From contig JACMLS010000419.1 in assembly GCA_014379485.1 (NCBI GenBank), positions 1 to 7,768 of the forward strand: a DNA stretch of 7,768 nt. The letters are read 5' to 3'. Positions 6,881-7,768 of this stretch are shown here, piece after piece. Below the pieces are notes generated by a model, which saw only the letters and a program-made list of their open reading frames with translations, did not search any database and was not told the origin of the DNA. Position 1 is the first letter of the stretch, and each line of letters begins with the position of its first letter. The stretch is from Bacteroidia bacterium. Lineage in GTDB: Bacteria; Bacteroidota; Bacteroidia; B-17B0; Aurantibacillaceae. The position numbers and the translations under genes are program-made.

Positions 6881-7384
6881 TCACTTTTTTAATTTTTCTA
6901 TGATGCCCGTGGTTGAAAATCCTTCTACAAGCGGAATTGTGACTACTTCTCCTCCCCTGCCCTTTACTATATCGTAACCAACAATTTCTTCGGGCTTGTA
7001 ATCGGCGCCTTTTACCAGCACATCAGGTTGCAGTTTTTTAATCAGATCATATGGGGTTTCTTCATCAAACAAAACTACTGCGCTTACAAAATACAAGGCT
7101 GAAAGTAACAGGGCCCGTTTGTCTTCTGAGTTAACCGGCCTTTCAGTACTTTTATTTTGTCTTTTTACAGAAGCATCTGTATTGAGACCAATCACTAAAA
7201 AATCGCCCAGTTCTGCTGCTTTTTAAAGTTATTCTACATGCCCGTAATTCATTATATCAAAACAACCATTAGTAAACACGATCTTCTTATTAAAAAAATG
7301 CATTTTAAAAATCTCTTTCTCAAGTTTTTCAACTGTCATGAGCTTGTCATGCATTCCTTTTAAAAAATCAGGGCGTGGGGTCAT
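6881..7384 (-). pseudogene. rfaE2: D-glycero-beta-D-manno-heptose 1-phosphate adenylyltransferase, interrupted by two in-frame stops
   Basis: RfaE2 (the C-terminal half of HldE in E. coli) transfers AMP from ATP to heptose-1-phosphate, making ADP-heptose for the LPS core. From ATG (7384-7382) to TGA (6883-6881) there are 167 codons, the normal length for a stand-alone RfaE2. Recognisable parts are IVFTNGCFD (35-43), GHVE (48-51), KAAELGDFLVIGLNTDASVKR (about 55-75), RPVNSEDKR, LVKGADYKPEEIVG and GFSTTGIIEKL at the end. Codons 52 and 54 are both TAA (7231-7229 and 7225-7223), where homologues read Tyr-Leu-x-Lys; no frameshift is present, as both halves are in the same frame. In addition the HxGH motif reads N46-Y-G-H49, so its first His is Asn. 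The gene overlaps the upstream membrane-protein gene by 17 bp, suggesting translational coupling. Without readthrough only a 51-aa N-terminal piece would be made. Recent decay or sequence error are both possible; a functional split gene is unlikely because the break falls inside the nucleotide-binding region. Confidence 0.85.
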
Positions 7385-7768
7385 TTTTATTTTTGTTATA
7401 AATAGGTAAAAAAAGTAATGCAAAAAGAGCAACAGTAACCACAGAAATAAAAGAGGCGATCCATGATAACCAGCCGAGAGAAAAACCAAGTGTTACCGGA
7501 AGAAAATAAACTTTGTTCAGAATTTCGCGCATGGCAAGCGGGTAAGCGCCAATACCGCCCGGCGTAAGCATTACGGTAAATGTTCCAAAAACAAAACCTG
7601 TTATTCCTTCACTGAAACCTAAAGAGCTTGTTCCGGCTAAGCAATTGAAACAAACATGGAACATTGCATAATAACAAACCCAGATCATACCAGTAAGAAA
7701 AACAAAATAAACAGGGCTCTTTACTTTTCCTACAGCGCGAAGACCTTCTGCAAAACCTTTTATTATTC
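7368..7768 (-). CDS. UPF0104 / LPG-synthase-TM-like (flippase-like domain) membrane protein, 3' part
   Basis: The final 132 codons of a multi-spanning membrane protein are present; the 5' part lies beyond the right edge and the frame is open to that edge. The fragment has about three to four hydrophobic helices and the family hallmark TPGGIGAY (68-75 of the fragment), with an upstream KSPVYF-FLTGMIWV-YY stretch typical of the domain shared with the membrane part of lysylphosphatidylglycerol synthase (MprF). It ends in a short polar tail. Family members with only this domain are poorly characterised integral membrane proteins, some implicated in lipid or glycan transport; no catalytic domain is visible here, so aminoacyl transfer to lipid should not be assumed. 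Its last 17 bp overlap the start of rfaE2, indicating co-translation and perhaps a shared role in the envelope. Confidence 0.8.
   Translation of the reverse strand, partial: IIKGFAEGLRAVGKVKSPVYFVFLTGMIWVCYYAMFHVCFNCLAGTSSLGFSEGITGFVFGTFTVMLTPGGIGAYPLAMREILNKVYFLPVTLGFSLGWLSWIASFISVVTVALFALLFLPIYNKNKNDPTP

Noticed and set aside
7218..7228. Programmed frameshift at the CTTTAAAAAG stretch
   Set aside because: The run resembles a slippery heptamer, but the two halves of rfaE2 are already in the same frame and the first TAA lies before the run, so slipping there would not restore the protein.
7223..7231. TAA recoded as an amino acid (alternative code or readthrough) in rfaE2
   Set aside because: TAA also ends the phospholipase/nuclease gene and the flippase at sensible C-termini, and the two stops stand where homologues have unrelated residues. 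No sign of a recoding element is seen.
7223..7251. Diversity-generating retroelement target, because several codons seem changed to A
   Set aside because: No reverse transcriptase, template repeat or variable C-terminal lectin-like domain is present in the window, and the affected site is a catalytic core.
7229..7489. Separate 86-aa membrane protein upstream of the rfaE2 break
   Set aside because: Its first 35 codons are a shadow of the UPF0104-like gene in another frame; the true start is the ATG at 7384.

Overview
The window looks like ordinary chromosomal DNA from a member of the Bacteroidota, probably a flavobacterial or cytophagal relative. The evidence is AT-rich codon use, a PorP/SprF-type IX secretion membrane protein, one exact and one near match to the Bacteroidota -7 promoter box (TAnnTTTG), almost no Shine-Dalgarno signal, and protein variants that resemble Bacteroidota orthologues. 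There are no tRNA, rRNA, CRISPR, transposase or phage genes.

Left half, plus strand: a secreted zinc phospholipase C / S1-P1 nuclease family protein (60-1052), a CPA1 (NhaP/NHE-type) cation:proton antiporter (1111-2355), a 68-bp hairpin built from 7-bp units that starts inside the antiporter stop codon (2353-2420), and a PorP/SprF protein starting at TTG (2498-3562). A repeat-rich terminator (3566-3624) separates this block from the convergent right half.

Right half, minus strand, in transcription order from the right edge: the 3' part of a UPF0104 / LPG-synthase-TM-like membrane protein (7368-7768, running off the window), an rfaE2 heptose-1-phosphate adenylyltransferase gene overlapping it by 17 bp (6881-7384), a 210-bp gap, an oligosaccharide flippase starting at TTG (5147-6670), dut overlapping the flippase by 35 bp (4741-5181), and thiL 41 bp further on (3656-4699). 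The first three genes fit envelope glycan or LPS biogenesis. dut and thiL are housekeeping genes that appear to be read from the same transcript as the flippase.

The most notable observation is rfaE2. Its reading frame is intact from start to stop with all expected C-terminal motifs, but it carries two in-frame TAA codons, at codons 52 and 54, exactly where homologues read Tyr-Leu-x-Lys. The first His of its HxGH nucleotidyl-transfer motif is also Asn. It is either a very young pseudogene or a locus with local sequence errors. I found no convincing new biological system here; the remaining findings concern repeats, overlaps, start codons and gene context.
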